This document shows positions 49,891-60,336 of a DNA stretch of 64,000 nt, piece by piece; the stretch's first letter is position 1, and each line of letters begins with the position of its first letter. A model generated the notes under the pieces. It made no database searches and was not told where the DNA came from. It was given only the letters and a program-made list of their open reading frames with translations. The position numbers and the translations under genes are program-made. Source of the DNA: Treponema vincentii (lineage in GTDB: Bacteria > Spirochaetota > Spirochaetia > Treponematales > Treponemataceae); NCBI RefSeq assembly GCF_010365865.1, contig NZ_CP048020.1, positions 2,666,001 to 2,730,000 of the forward strand. The letters run 5' to 3'.

Positions 49891-50250
49891 CTATTCGTGA
49901 TGATGTTCCCCATGATGATTGCATTGAGCGTTCGGATTATCCTGTAATGTGCCTGCTAAAAAAGCTGCGACAGCTTCATCCGGAGAGCCGGTAAGGCCGG
50001 CAAGCTGATGAATTCCGGCGTTGTTCAGCGCATCAATCGCACCCTGTCCGCGGTTTCCTAAGATGAGCGTTTCAACTCCAAGGCTTTTAAGATAGGTTGC
50101 CAAATCGTGATGACCGAAACCGCCGTTATCGATTACTTCGGTTTTCGTTACTTTTCCGGCTTCAATTGTGTAAACCTTAAAATGCTCTGTTTTTCCAAAA
50201 TGCTGGAAAATCAAATTCGTTAAAATATCATAAGTCGCTGCGATTTTCAT
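49891..50250 (-). CDS. NifX/NifB-type dinitrogenase cofactor-binding domain protein
   Basis: 119 residues from MKIAATYD at 50250. NLIFQHFGKTEHFKVYTIEA, DNGGFGHHDLATYLKSLGVE and LILGNRGQGAIDALNNAGIH fit the small FeMo-cofactor-binding fold found in many anaerobes outside nitrogen fixation. The C-terminus CNHHGEHHHE is a His-rich metal tail. Probably metal or iron-sulfur handling. Confidence 0.75.
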   Translation of the reverse strand: MKIAATYDILTNLIFQHFGKTEHFKVYTIEAGKVTKTEVIDNGGFGHHDLATYLKSLGVETLILGNRGQGAIDALNNAGIHQLAGLTGSPDEAVAAFLAGTLQDNPNAQCNHHGEHHHE

Positions 50251-50399
50251 ATTGGTTGAGTGTATCATAATTCATGAGGGCTGTCTAAAGGTTGGTATAA
50301 TCATCGAGGATCAATACCCCTCACGCTTTCCCAGATAATCCGATAAAACCGGTCACCCCATATCTATGCAGCGCCGTAATTTTTCGGTATGATAGCGGG

Positions 50400-52787
50400 A
50401 TGGTCGAATTATTAGCACCGGCGGGGAATCCCGAAGCATTGGAAGCAGCGATTGCGGAAGGGGCGGACGCCGTTTATTTAGGTTTAAAGAGCTTTAATGC
50501 CCGTATGCGGTCTTCAAACTTTGCGTGGAATCAGTTTGAGGCAACGGTTGATGTACTGCATAAGCGGAATAAAAAAATATATGTTACCGTCAATACGGTT
50601 GTAACCGAGAATGAGATGGAGCGGCTCTATCGGTTCTTGGCATATCTCAACAATGTCGGCCCGGACGGCATTATCGTGCAGGATCTCGGGCTGATTCAAA
50701 TGGCGCACAAACACTTTCCGAATCTCAAGCTCCACGCCTCAACACAGCTCAATATTGCAAGCGCAAAAGCAGCCAATGCGATGAGCCGCTGGGGGGTATC
50801 ACGGACGGTACTGGCACGGGAACTGAGCTTGGAAGAAATCCGTGCCGTTCATGCAAACACCTCCTGCGAGCTGGAGGTATTCGTACACGGGGCGCTCTGC
50901 GTAAGCGAATCGGGCTTGTGCCTTTTTTCAAGCTATCTCGGCGGCAAGTCGGCGAACCGCGGAATGTGTACCCAAGCGTGCCGCCGCCTCTACACGGCGC
51001 ATGAGCCGGAGGGCGACCGGGAAGGCTACTTTTTCTCTCCGGCGGACTTACAGCTCATCGAGTATATCCCCGATTTGATTCAGGCAGGCGTTGCCTCATT
51101 TAAAATAGAAGGAAGAATGAAAAGCGCCGAGTATGTCGGCACAGTGGTATCCGCCTACCGGTATGTCATCGACAACTGGGAAGCCGATAAAAAGGCGGCG
51201 GTCGAAACGGGCAAGCGTATCTTAGCGAACGACTTTGCACGGAAAAAGACCGGCTACCGCTTTAAAAGCACCCGCGCGGAAGAAGTGCTCAACCCCGATC
51301 AGGCGGGCGGCACCGGCATCTACCTCGGCATTATCGACGGCATTAAAAAAGGCGCCGTGGAGGAAGTCCCGTTTAAAGACGGCACGAGGGCGGTACACTA
51401 TGTACAGCTGAAAGACGGGCACTATACGCCGGAGAAAGGCGACTCGGTGCGCATTCATAAGAAGGACGACAGCGGACGCGAAAACTGGAAAATTCAGGAT
51501 ATAATGGAAAGCAAATCCGGCGCATGGCTGCAACTGCCTGCGGATTCCGGCAAAGGCGACAGCGTATATCTCTTGCAGACCAAGGCGATGACCAAACGCT
51601 ACCCTCGTTTGCTGCCTGCCTCGCTCGAAAAATACCGCAAACAGCCCAACGACGAAGCGCTGCCGATGCTGACGCTCGAAGCAGGCTTCCCGACGCTCGG
51701 CGATACAAGCAAGTCTGCGCCCTCAAAATCAGCATCTACGACACCTACCGGAGATGCACTGCCGGTGAGATCAACGGCTGCGGCAACCGCACCATCTGCA
51801 ACACCCGTCAAAAAGAGCCTTGCGAAAAAGCCTGCGGATATCTTCCCCGAAGGGCTCTACGTTCAGGTTTCTTCCATTGCAGATTTACACACCATCCTTG
51901 CGGATAAACCGGTACGAGTTATTATCAATTTGAATGAGGATACCTATCCGGCGCTGACTGGACAACAGCCCAATCCGCAGCAGCAAAATCAACAGCAGGC
52001 AAAACCGCTGCCGTTCTCCAAACGGGAAATCTTTATTTCGCTTGATCCCTTTGTGCCGCAGGAACAGGAGCCTATCCTTGCGGAGCAGCTTGAACAGCTA
52101 ACCGCACAGGGGTATACGCAATTTATCGTGAATAATCCGGCGCATATTTCCATGCTCCGCAATAAAAAGAACTTTTTAGTTGCGGGGCCGTACCTGTACA
52201 CTTTTAACTGCTGGGCTGTTTCGTGGCTGCAGGAGAACGGCATCTGCGCCTACATTCCTCCCGCCGAAAGCTCTCAGGCGAATATCGAAACGGTGTTTGC
52301 GCCGGAGCTGCGCCCGCAGGTACTGCTGCCGCTTTTTTCGTATTCCGTACTGTTCAGAATGCGCTTTACGCTGCCGAAAAACTATAACTTCCTCTACTTT
52401 TCCGACAAGCAGGGCGAGGCGTTCAGAGCTTTTTCTACCCCATCCGCCTCTTTTGTGCTATCCGACAAGCCGTTTTCGGTTGTAGACCGATACCACGCCT
52501 TACAGCATCATCAGTTCTCACGCTTTTTGCTGGATTTTTCGCATACGAGCGTTGAACGCCGCGCTTATCGGTTTATTTTACAGTCGCTGCGGAGCGGCAC
52601 TCCCTTCCCCGACTCGGTGCGCTTTAACTGGAAGGAAGGCTTCTACGATCCACAGCGGGTAGAAGAGCTCAAACAGCTGGGGCAAAAATCGGCGGCAGAG
52701 CGCGGCCCCAAAAACTCCGGCGGACGAGCAAAACCGCCTAAAGGACGTTCACAGAACCGTCGGCACAATCAGACACACCGGAAATAA
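50400..52787 (+). CDS. U32-family peptidase (RlhA/TrhP-type)
   Basis: 795 residues. VELLAPAGNPEALEAAIAEG, ADAVYLGLKSFNARM, the motif ELEVFVHGALCVSESGLCLF, the Cys residues in NRGMCTQACRRLY and IPDLIQAGVASFKIEGRMKS are U32 hallmarks. Relatives modify tRNA/rRNA by hydroxylation using an Fe-S centre. The middle holds a low-complexity linker (Ser/Thr/Ala-rich near 440-470). It is divergent from the NifX-like gene with a 149-nt gap and converges on the HAD gene with a 50-nt overlap. Confidence 0.85.
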   Translation: MVELLAPAGNPEALEAAIAEGADAVYLGLKSFNARMRSSNFAWNQFEATVDVLHKRNKKIYVTVNTVVTENEMERLYRFLAYLNNVGPDGIIVQDLGLIQMAHKHFPNLKLHASTQLNIASAKAANAMSRWGVSRTVLARELSLEEIRAVHANTSCELEVFVHGALCVSESGLCLFSSYLGGKSANRGMCTQACRRLYTAHEPEGDREGYFFSPADLQLIEYIPDLIQAGVASFKIEGRMKSAEYVGTVVSAYRYVIDNWEADKKAAVETGKRILANDFARKKTGYRFKSTRAEEVLNPDQAGGTGIYLGIIDGIKKGAVEEVPFKDGTRAVHYVQLKDGHYTPEKGDSVRIHKKDDSGRENWKIQDIMESKSGAWLQLPADSGKGDSVYLLQTKAMTKRYPRLLPASLEKYRKQPNDEALPMLTLEAGFPTLGDTSKSAPSKSASTTPTGDALPVRSTAAATAPSATPVKKSLAKKPADIFPEGLYVQVSSIADLHTILADKPVRVIINLNEDTYPALTGQQPNPQQQNQQQAKPLPFSKREIFISLDPFVPQEQEPILAEQLEQLTAQGYTQFIVNNPAHISMLRNKKNFLVAGPYLYTFNCWAVSWLQENGICAYIPPAESSQANIETVFAPELRPQVLLPLFSYSVLFRMRFTLPKNYNFLYFSDKQGEAFRAFSTPSASFVLSDKPFSVVDRYHALQHHQFSRFLLDFSHTSVERRAYRFILQSLRSGTPFPDSVRFNWKEGFYDPQRVEELKQLGQKSAAERGPKNSGGRAKPPKGRSQNRRHNQTHRK

Positions 52788-53919
52788 ATAGCCCCGTCTC
52801 TTCATTCCGATGCTGTACGATAATCGATGCATCGGGGGCATTGCGCTCGGCTAAACCGCGCTGTATCAGCGGATAGAGCTTTTCGTGCGGCTTTTGATTG
52901 CGGTACAGGATAAGCAGCAATGCCTCATTTTTGAACGCATCCATCATACAAAAATCGCCGTCACTGTCGCCCGCAATAAGGATGGGAGCTTTCCCGCCGT
53001 GCCGCGGAGCAATCAACGTCCGTATCGCATCCGCCTTTCCTTCCCGCCACGTTTGCGGAATGGAGTAATCCCGCTCATCGGTAAACACGCCGTCGGCATT
53101 CCGCAGCCGCCGTCTGCCGAACACTTGTTCGGGACGGAGGCAGTAGCCATACGCAGGATTACAGGCAAACACCCGCACGCCGTCCTCCTGCGAGGCAGAA
53201 CAGATATAGGGAGTAATGCCGTGTTCTTCAAAACGGCGGAACAGCTCTTGTATTTCCGGCTGTATCCGTATCCCCTTCCGGTACGTTGCGGTAACAACAC
53301 CGGCTCGCCCTGCCTGCCGCATGGGTGATACGAGCGTGTATTGTTTTATTTCAGCGGTAAGCGCTTCGGCAATTGTTTTTTCTACAAGACTATTTAATTC
53401 GGGGAGCGTCAATCCCGTGCATACCGATTGAGAAATATCGGTATCGCAGACCGTTACCGCATACCGCATCAGCGTCAGAATTTTTGCCTTAAAATCGAGG
53501 TATTCCTCGGTTTGCACGACTTCCTCGAGCGGGAGCGTCCCGTTCAAATGTTGATATGCATGATATAAGAACCGATAGCGGTCATCCAAATCCGCCGAAA
53601 GATCTGCTGCAGTGAGCTGACGCCCTTCGCTATTAAAGCAGCCGACGAGCGGAATATCCTGCGGAATTTCGTGCCGAATGGTAACGGCAAACTGTTCGGG
53701 CGCCAGGTTAAAACAAAGGTGTTCAAGCTGATACAGAAAAAGGCTATCCTGTATATCGTAGAAGATACACGTATAATCCCAATCAAAGACGGCATAATTG
53801 TCCGCAAAAGCTTTTTCCGCAATCAAGCGTTCCAACCGCAGTTTGTTCTGCGGCTCCCAATTCCCGGTTAATGCCGGTTTATTTGTTTTATGAGTCTTAT
53901 CCGTTGCCTTGGTTTCCAT
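52738..53919 (-). CDS. HAD-superfamily phosphatase
   Basis: 393 residues. Motif I YAVFDWDYTCIFYD (DxDxT) near 44-50, and motif IV ILIAGDSDGDFCMMDAFKNE near 305-325. The long cap contains VTICD-like IVTATYRKGIRIQPEIQELF. Acts on an unknown phosphomonoester. Its 3' end overlaps the convergent U32 gene by 50 nt. Confidence 0.75.
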   Translation of the reverse strand: METKATDKTHKTNKPALTGNWEPQNKLRLERLIAEKAFADNYAVFDWDYTCIFYDIQDSLFLYQLEHLCFNLAPEQFAVTIRHEIPQDIPLVGCFNSEGRQLTAADLSADLDDRYRFLYHAYQHLNGTLPLEEVVQTEEYLDFKAKILTLMRYAVTVCDTDISQSVCTGLTLPELNSLVEKTIAEALTAEIKQYTLVSPMRQAGRAGVVTATYRKGIRIQPEIQELFRRFEEHGITPYICSASQEDGVRVFACNPAYGYCLRPEQVFGRRRLRNADGVFTDERDYSIPQTWREGKADAIRTLIAPRHGGKAPILIAGDSDGDFCMMDAFKNEALLLILYRNQKPHEKLYPLIQRGLAERNAPDASIIVQHRNEETGLFISGVSDCADGSVNVL

Positions 53920-53961
53920 GTCTGATGTTCCGATGAGGTTGTTCTGAAAGGCCCGATTATC

Positions 53962-54408
53962 TTATTTAAGCAAAACCTGTGCGCTGTGCCAGCTCAGTGT
54001 CGCGCATTTAATACGAGCAGGCATTTCGGCAAAATAGCTGAGAATCTGCGCATCGCCGAGGCTCTCCAATTCTTCCTCGGACTGCGGCTTTCCTGCCATC
54101 ATATTAAAAAACACCTCAAGACAATGCTGCGCCTCTTTAACCGTTTTGCCTTTGATTAAATCGATCAGCATATTGGTGGAAGCGGTTGAAACCGCACAAC
54201 CGGCACCTAAAAAAGAAGCGTCCTCAACAATCCCGTCCTTCTGCTTAATCAGCAAGGTTAAATCGTCGCCGCAGCTGGGATTATGCCCGCGCTCAATACC
54301 GGTCGCTCCGTCCAACTGATGTTTATGTTCGGTTCTCCGCGAATAATCCAATAATGTTTGTTGATATACCGTTTCGATGCTCACGTCCCGCTCCTCTATT
54401 GCTATCAC
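53962..54408 (-). CDS. sufU: SufU/IscU-type iron-sulfur scaffold
   Basis: 148 residues. Three conserved Cys: GHNPSCGDDLTLLIK, SFLGAGCAVSTASTNMLIDL and ARIKCATLSWHSAQVLL. These are the SufU ligand positions, with the insertion between the second and third Cys typical of SufU rather than IscU. Assembles Fe-S clusters or transfers sulfur. No sufS is adjacent in the window. Confidence 0.85.
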   Translation of the reverse strand: MIAIEERDVSIETVYQQTLLDYSRRTEHKHQLDGATGIERGHNPSCGDDLTLLIKQKDGIVEDASFLGAGCAVSTASTNMLIDLIKGKTVKEAQHCLEVFFNMMAGKPQSEEELESLGDAQILSYFAEMPARIKCATLSWHSAQVLLK

Positions 54409-54520
54409 CTAAAAGATTCAATCTAAAAAGTTCGGTGATAATTTTACACAAAACAGTTCCATTAGTATAGTAAATCATGTTAATGAAGCATTACCGCAAT
54501 ACAAACTTATTGAAAGATAA

Positions 54521-55558
54521 ATGACGCTCAATAAGCTAGATATGCTTTCACAAAAGGGCTATCATAATCAGATGAAATTCACGTTTCGAATAGAAACAAA
54601 AACGCGACTCGACATTTTCCTACGTTCGGAACTTGTTCAGGCCGTATCCGTTCCGGTTAAAAACGCTTCTATTACGCCTCTGTCAAATTCAAAAATACGG
54701 CGGATGATTATCGCAGGAGCAGTCAGTGTTGACGGACTACAGATTCGCCGCCCTTCATATGAGCTTTTGCAAGGGCAGATTGTCTGCGCCGAATTCGATA
54801 AAGAAAAATTCTTCTTTGAAAAGCAGGCGGATGATATTGCCTTTGAATTGACTACTGCTGATGTGCTTTATGAAGACAGCAATTTGATTGCCGTGAACAA
54901 GCCGGCATTTTTTCCGACGGAAGAAACGATTGTCGGCGGCGAAAAGCGGGACTGCCTGCACGCGGCGGTTGTACGCTACTTATGGACAAAAGCCGCGCTC
55001 CGAAATCCTCCTTACGCAGGGATCATGCACCGCCTTGACCGCGAAACCAGCGGCGTTATTATGTTTACAAAAAACCGCGCTGTAAATGCTGCCGTTCACG
55101 AAATATTTGAAAAACGTACCGCGCAAAAAATCTACCGCGCCGTATGTGCCGTTGCAGGAAACAAGGGAAATACGCAGCGATACCGTAATTTGGAGAAAGG
55201 CTCCGAGTTTTTTGTAGAAAATAATATCGGGCGCATAAGCCCTAAAAGCACACGGGCAAAGTGGGGTGAGCTGAGTACGGCGCACGGCGGATTGTATGCG
55301 CGCACGGATTTTACGGTTTTGGAATGCTGCATGATCGGCGGTATTCCTGCCGTCAAGATTGAAGCGCGTCCGCTTACGGGACGCACACACCAGATCCGCG
55401 TTCATCTTGCGTCGGTCGGTTTGCCGATTTTAGGCGACACGCTTTACGGCGCACCGGAATACAAGCGCACAATGCTCCATGCACAAAGCTTGACATTCCC
55501 GCATCCCATTAGCAAAAACACAATGACGGTGAGCGCACCGCTGCCGGATGGCTTCTAG
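54521..55558 (+). CDS. RluA-family pseudouridine synthase
   Basis: 345 residues from ATG 54521, or 328 from MKFTFRIETKTRLD at 54572, a more typical start. S4-like domain (SNSKIRRMIIAGAVSVDGLQ), then the catalytic Asp in MHRLDRETSGVIMFTKN and the RPLTGRTHQIRVHLASVGLP ILGDTLYG end (broken for length). Converts uridines in rRNA or tRNA. Confidence 0.88.
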   Translation: MTLNKLDMLSQKGYHNQMKFTFRIETKTRLDIFLRSELVQAVSVPVKNASITPLSNSKIRRMIIAGAVSVDGLQIRRPSYELLQGQIVCAEFDKEKFFFEKQADDIAFELTTADVLYEDSNLIAVNKPAFFPTEETIVGGEKRDCLHAAVVRYLWTKAALRNPPYAGIMHRLDRETSGVIMFTKNRAVNAAVHEIFEKRTAQKIYRAVCAVAGNKGNTQRYRNLEKGSEFFVENNIGRISPKSTRAKWGELSTAHGGLYARTDFTVLECCMIGGIPAVKIEARPLTGRTHQIRVHLASVGLPILGDTLYGAPEYKRTMLHAQSLTFPHPISKNTMTVSAPLPDGF

Positions 55559-55569
55559 CGGCAGCCGGT

Positions 55570-56596
55570 CTATTCAAAAAGGCTGCCGGTCTGCGCCGCT
55601 GACGCCGGAATTTTTAGTCCGAGATGAGTGTATGCTTTTTCCGTAACCATACGTCCGCGGGGAGTGCGCTGCAGCAATCCCGTTTGAATAAGATAGGGTT
55701 CGTAGTAGTCTTCAAGCGTATCTTGCGACTCCCCGATTGAAATCGCAAGGGTCTCCGCCCCGACCGGTCCTCCCCCGTAGTTTTCGATAATGGAGCGAAG
55801 AATTTGCCGGTCATAGTTTTCCAAACCGAGCCGATCAATGTGCAATTTTTCCAAACCCTGCGCAACGGTTGTTTCGCGGATAGTATCACTGCCTTCAATG
55901 AACGCAAAATCCCGCATACGCCTCAGCAGCCGATTGGCAACGCGCGGCGTTCCGCGGGAACAGCGGGCAAGTGCAACGGCCGCTTTTTTCCCGATGTTGA
56001 TTTGAAGGATATCGGCGGAACGCATAATAATAAAAGCAAGCTCTTCGTCGCTGTAAAATTCAAAGCGCTGCACGATCCCGAACCGGCTAATAAGCGGACT
56101 GGAAACCATACCGGCACGAGTTGTCGCACCGATCAGCGTAAACGGCGGCAGCGGAATACGAACAGTCCGCGCCCCCGGCCCTTGCCCGATAATCCAGTCA
56201 AGCTCATAATCTTCCATAGCGATATAGAGCATTTCTTCGATGGCGGGCTTTAACCGATGAATTTCGTCGATAAAGAATACGCTCCGTTCGGACAGCGTTG
56301 TCAAAATACCCGCCAAATCCTTAGGTTTATCGAGGGCGGGGGGCGCCGGTGATCTTGCATTCAACGCCAAGCTCTTGCGCGGTAATTTGCGCAAGGGTAG
56401 TTTTTCCCAGCCCAGGAGGCCCAATCAAAAAAAGGTGATCAAGGCTCTCTCCCCTACTCCGCGCCGCTTTGATAAAGACCGACAGGTTTTCTTTGATGTT
56501 TTGCTGTCCCTGAAAATCCTTCAAAAGCTGCGGGCGCAACGCGCGGTCTTTTTCATCCCCCCGCACGCTTTTCTCCGCGTATAATGCCGAATTCAT
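55570..56596 (-). CDS. ruvB: Holliday junction helicase RuvB, interrupted by a one-base shift
   Basis: The N-terminal part ([39 protein letters not shown], Walker [22 protein letters not shown]) and the rest ([15 protein letters not shown], Walker [21 protein letters not shown], the winged-helix [15 protein letters not shown]) lie in two frames. Deleting one base from the G6 run at 56338-56343 joins them as ITGAPALDKP and gives 341 residues, the normal length. An essential-type recombination gene is unlikely to be truly broken, so a sequencing error is favoured. No ruvA is adjacent. Confidence 0.88.
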
Positions 56597-56668
56597 CTAT
56601 TTCATTATCCTGATATATTTCGCCGTTCATCTGCATTGCTAAAAGATACTCATCGTATTAAAATAGTA

Positions 56669-56703
56669 GGAACCTCTAAAAATCTCGTTTTTTTGAGGTT
56701 TCC
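56669..56703. terminator. Hairpin terminator between thioesterase-like gene and ruvB
   Basis: GGAACCTC ... GAGGTTTCC with an A/T-rich loop; T-run within the loop and after the stem. It may end the thioesterase transcript on the minus strand. Confidence 0.5.
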
Positions 56704-56720
56704 CTTACATGTAATTTGAG

Positions 56721-57113
56721 TTATGCGTTTTTCTTTTTATTTACTTTTTCCATAAAGCGGTCGACATTGATAATCGCCCGTTCATGAATACCGCTGCCTA
56801 TCACGCCGCGCTCATCACGCGCTTCAACCTGAAAGGTCAGAAATTTCCCATTTGCATTGATCTCTACCAATTCGGTATGGATTGAAACCTTCATCCCCTC
56901 AGGGGTTGCATCAAGATGCCGTACATCCACATGGGTACCGACCGTTGCCTGCCCCTCGTCCAAATACGGCATCACGCTGCGCGTTGCCGTATCTTCCATT
57001 CGAGCAATCATAGCCGGTGTCGCAAATACCTCCACCGTCCCGCTCCCCACCGCAGTTGCGAGCATCTCCTTTGTAACAACAAAGGTATAATCTCCTTTAA
57101 TCCCGACTTCCAT
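56721..57113 (-). CDS. Fluoroacetyl-CoA-type hotdog thioesterase-like protein
   Basis: 130 residues from ATG 57113 (GGAGG 5 nt upstream). [40 protein letters not shown] and [12 protein letters not shown] match FlK/DUF442-like hotdog thioesterases, with T, E and H candidate catalytic residues. Substrate unknown. Divergent from mnmG. Confidence 0.75.
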   Translation of the reverse strand: MEVGIKGDYTFVVTKEMLATAVGSGTVEVFATPAMIARMEDTATRSVMPYLDEGQATVGTHVDVRHLDATPEGMKVSIHTELVEINANGKFLTFQVEARDERGVIGSGIHERAIINVDRFMEKVNKKKNA

Positions 57114-57251
57114 AGCTGCCTCCAACTAGTTGTACATCAGGGTAATCGCATTGGCACTATTTCAAGCGATTGCCTTGCTTTTTACATAGTTATAGCCGAA
57201 AATACAAATCTATGCCAGACAAACAGGAGCCGTTTCGCTATAATATCCGCT

Positions 57252-59154
57252 ATGAATTTTCGTTATTCGGACTATGACGTGATTGTCGTCGGCGGAGGGC
57301 ACGCGGGCATCGAAGCCTCACTCGCCGCTGCACGGATGGGCGCACAAACCCTTCTTATTACACAAACGGTTGATACTATCGGCAGGATGTCCTGCAACCC
57401 CTCGATTGGGGGCGTTTCTAAAGGCAATATCGTGCGGGAGATAGACGCCCTCGGCGGCGAGATGGGAAAACTCGCCGATGCTTGTATGATTCAATACCGC
57501 CTTCTCAATAAAAAGCCGCGGGCCGGCAGTGCAATCACCCCGCATTCAGGCGGACAAATTCTTATATGCGCAGACTGCGCAATACACACTCGAAAAAGAA
57601 AAAAATCTCCATATTTATCAAGATACGGTTGTCGATGTTATCTCCTCGCAGACTGCGGAAAGCGGGCTTGTGGAAGGCGGCAGCGTACAGGCGGTACTGA
57701 CGGCGCGCGGCAGGACAATTTCCGCACGGGCGGTGGTGCTCACAACCGGAACCTTTATGGAAGGGAAAATCTACATCGGCGAGTTCGAAGCGGAAGAAGG
57801 CCGCCTCGGCGAAAAAGCGGCGATCGGTCTTGGCAGCGCCCTTGCACGCAAGGGCTTCACGATGAGCAGGCTTAAAACCGGCACCCCCTGCCGCGTACTG
57901 AGAAAATCCGTTGATCTTTCTCAGCTGGAAATACAGGAAGCGGATGCCGTGATGCGCCCGTTCTCCTTCGATACGGCGGAAATATTCCGCCCCTCGGCAG
58001 TGTGCTATGTCTGCTACACCAACGAGCATACCCACGAGGTTATCCGGCAAAACTTTCACCGCTCGCCGCTTTTTCCGGGGAAAATCCACGCAACAGGCGC
58101 CCGCTACTGCCCTTCCATCGAGGACAAGGTACGCAAGTTCTCCGAACGCACGCGGCACCAACTGTATATCGAACCGGAAGGCCTGATGAGCGATGAGCTG
58201 TACATCAACGGATTTTCATCTTCGCTGCCGGAGGATGTGCAGGATCAAATGCTCCGCACCCTCACCGGTTTTGCCGATGCCGTAATCACCCGCCCCGCGT
58301 ATGCAGTCGATTATGCAGTTGTCTCTCCGCTGCAGCTGGGGCCAGACTTACAAACCCGCCGGATCGCAGGGCTTTTTACCGCGGGGCAGATTAACGGCAC
58401 CTCCGGCTACGAAGAAGCGGGCGGCCAAGGCCTCATCGCCGGAATCAACGCAACGCTGTACGCCCGAGCTTTCAGCCACAGCAGCGCACAACCGGCAGCC
58501 TACGAACCGTTCACACTCCGCCGCGACGAAGCCTACATTGGCGTAATGATCGACGACCTTATCACGCAAGGGGTCGATGAACCCTACCGAATGTTCACCG
58601 CCCGCGCCGAATACCGGCTCAAGCTCCGGCACGATACTGCCGATGAGCGGCTCACCGAGCGTGCATACCGCATCGGCTTGCAAAAGCAAAGCTCCTTTAC
58701 CCGCCTGCAGGAAAAACTTGCACAGCGCGGTGAGCTTATTAAACACTGGCGGGAGGTGAAAATTACCGGCAGCATTGTGGAGGCGGAACCCGCGTTGCAG
58801 TGTCATCTCGGCAAGTCTTTCGCCGACGCGCTGCACGATCCGCTCATTCCGCTTGAGCTGATCTGTCGATGCGATCCCGCAAGTGCACAGTATTCCGAGA
58901 CAATTAAAAACTCGGCGGAACTTGAAATCCGCTATGAGCATTACATTATTGCGCAGGATAAACGAATTGATAAAATGAAGAAGATGGAAACGAGCCGCAT
59001 CCCGCCGAATTTTAACTACGATGCGGTTTCGGGGCTTTCGACGGAATCGCTTGCACGCTTAAAGCGGGTAATGCCCACAACAATCGGACAGGCAAGCAGA
59101 ATTCCCGGCATCCGCCCTTCGGACATTATGGTATTGATGGTCGCGATAAAATAA
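57252..59154 (+). CDS. mnmG: tRNA uridine modification enzyme MnmG (GidA), one-base shift near codon 87
   Basis: FAD-binding [20 protein letters not shown] near 9-28, [20 protein letters not shown] near 46-66. The frame breaks at an A5 run (57510-57514); with A4 it reads [20 protein letters not shown] as expected for the family, then continues to [20 protein letters not shown] and the C-terminal MnmE-binding helical domain ([20 protein letters not shown]). Restored length 633, normal. It makes cmnm5U34 with MnmE. The shift is probably a sequencing error. Confidence 0.9.
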
Positions 59155-59206
59155 GAAAAGATTAGTTTCGTATATTCTCCGGCTAATCGCAGAGAAGACG
59201 AATCAC

Positions 59207-60109
59207 CTAGCCCCGCACCGCCATCAGCATCTCAGCATCAGCATCGGTAATAAGCCCGCATTCCAGCATATCGTAGAGTTGATCGCTGTTTGTCTTGCCG
59301 AAGAACAACAGATCATCGGTACCGAGCCCTATCGGAATTCCCGCATCGATCATTTTTTTGATGGGGTGCTCTTTTAAACTGGGGACGGCGCTCAGCATCA
59401 CGTTGCTCATCGGACACACATTACAGCGTATTTTACGATCGGCTAAAAATTTCAGCACCGAATCGTCAGAAGCGGCTCCGATACCGTGCTGCACTTCATC
59501 CAACTCAAAAAATTCAACGAATTTACGAACCGATTGTGCATCCGAAAATTCTCCGATATGCGCTTTCTTTTTGATATTATGTTTTTCGGCCAGTTTAAAG
59601 ATATAACCGAAATCCTCGATCCCTTCAAAAACCTCGGTGCCATATAAATCGACATTCTTAAATACCTTGCTTTCAAAAAGCGGATACACCCATGTGCGAA
59701 TAAAATCTCGGTCGAGTGTTTTTGGAATGCCGACTTCGGGGCGTATTTCAATTTGTTTTTTGTATTTTGATACAAGCCTCGAAACATCGGATAAGAACTT
59801 ATCAATATTGTTGTCGTAATGCTTTATAAAACCGATATCAATTGACGTTTCAAGCCAAACAACGTTGTCGGCAATCGCATCCTGAATGGACATTTCGAAA
59901 AGGGCTTTGACGTCTTTTGCCGTTTTACAGCGCGGGCGGGTATAAGAACCGATTACTTGATGCATTTCATCGAGACCTGCCATTTTGCGGGGAAAATTCG
60001 GAATAACCACACCCGCCCAATGCTTGTAGTGTTCATACTTCATGCTCAAATTAAGATGATTATGCGTATCCGACTTTGGTCGCGATTTTAAATACTCAAT
60101 ATCTTTCAT
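59207..60109 (-). CDS. Adenosine deaminase-like amidohydrolase
   Basis: 300 residues. Metal and catalytic motifs: [10 protein letters not shown] (HxH) near 14-22, [21 protein letters not shown] and [11 protein letters not shown]. It is a member of the adenosine/AMP deaminase family, shorter than typical enzymes (about 330-350), and the exact substrate is uncertain. It follows deoC, both acting in nucleoside salvage. Confidence 0.8.
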   Translation of the reverse strand: MKDIEYLKSRPKSDTHNHLNLSMKYEHYKHWAGVVIPNFPRKMAGLDEMHQVIGSYTRPRCKTAKDVKALFEMSIQDAIADNVVWLETSIDIGFIKHYDNNIDKFLSDVSRLVSKYKKQIEIRPEVGIPKTLDRDFIRTWVYPLFESKVFKNVDLYGTEVFEGIEDFGYIFKLAEKHNIKKKAHIGEFSDAQSVRKFVEFFELDEVQHGIGAASDDSVLKFLADRKIRCNVCPMSNVMLSAVPSLKEHPIKKMIDAGIPIGLGTDDLLFFGKTNSDQLYDMLECGLITDADAEMLMAVRG

Positions 60110-60110
60110 T

Positions 60111-60272
60111 CTAAAACCCTTTTTGCGCCTCTACTGATATCCGACATGCATATTCCGACAAGCCGACGGTATAATTATCGGTAAATATCGGGAAATCTTG
60201 AAGCCCCTGACTCTTATAGTATTCGCCGGAATATCCTCCGAGATACTCCGCAAGTATATCATTTGTACGGCA
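60111..60272 (-). pseudogene. Possible C-terminal remnant of a gene between deoC and the deaminase gene
   Basis: A 53-codon open frame without a start (NDILAEYLGGYSGEYYKSQG, LQDFPIFTDNYTVGLSEYAC) ends 1 nt before the deaminase ATG. The content looks coding, but no start or family is visible. The rest of 60110-60336 contains nothing else I can support. Confidence 0.3.
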
Positions 60273-60336
60273 TCAATACGACAGTTTCAATTCATTCACT
60301 CACCATGCTTGAGAAAACAGCAATCGATCGGCGCAT

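Noticed and set aside
56916-57251. Upstream extension of MnmG to an ATG at 56916
   Set aside because: The extra 112 residues are antisense to the thioesterase gene; the family starts at the ATG at 57252 ([15 protein letters not shown]).
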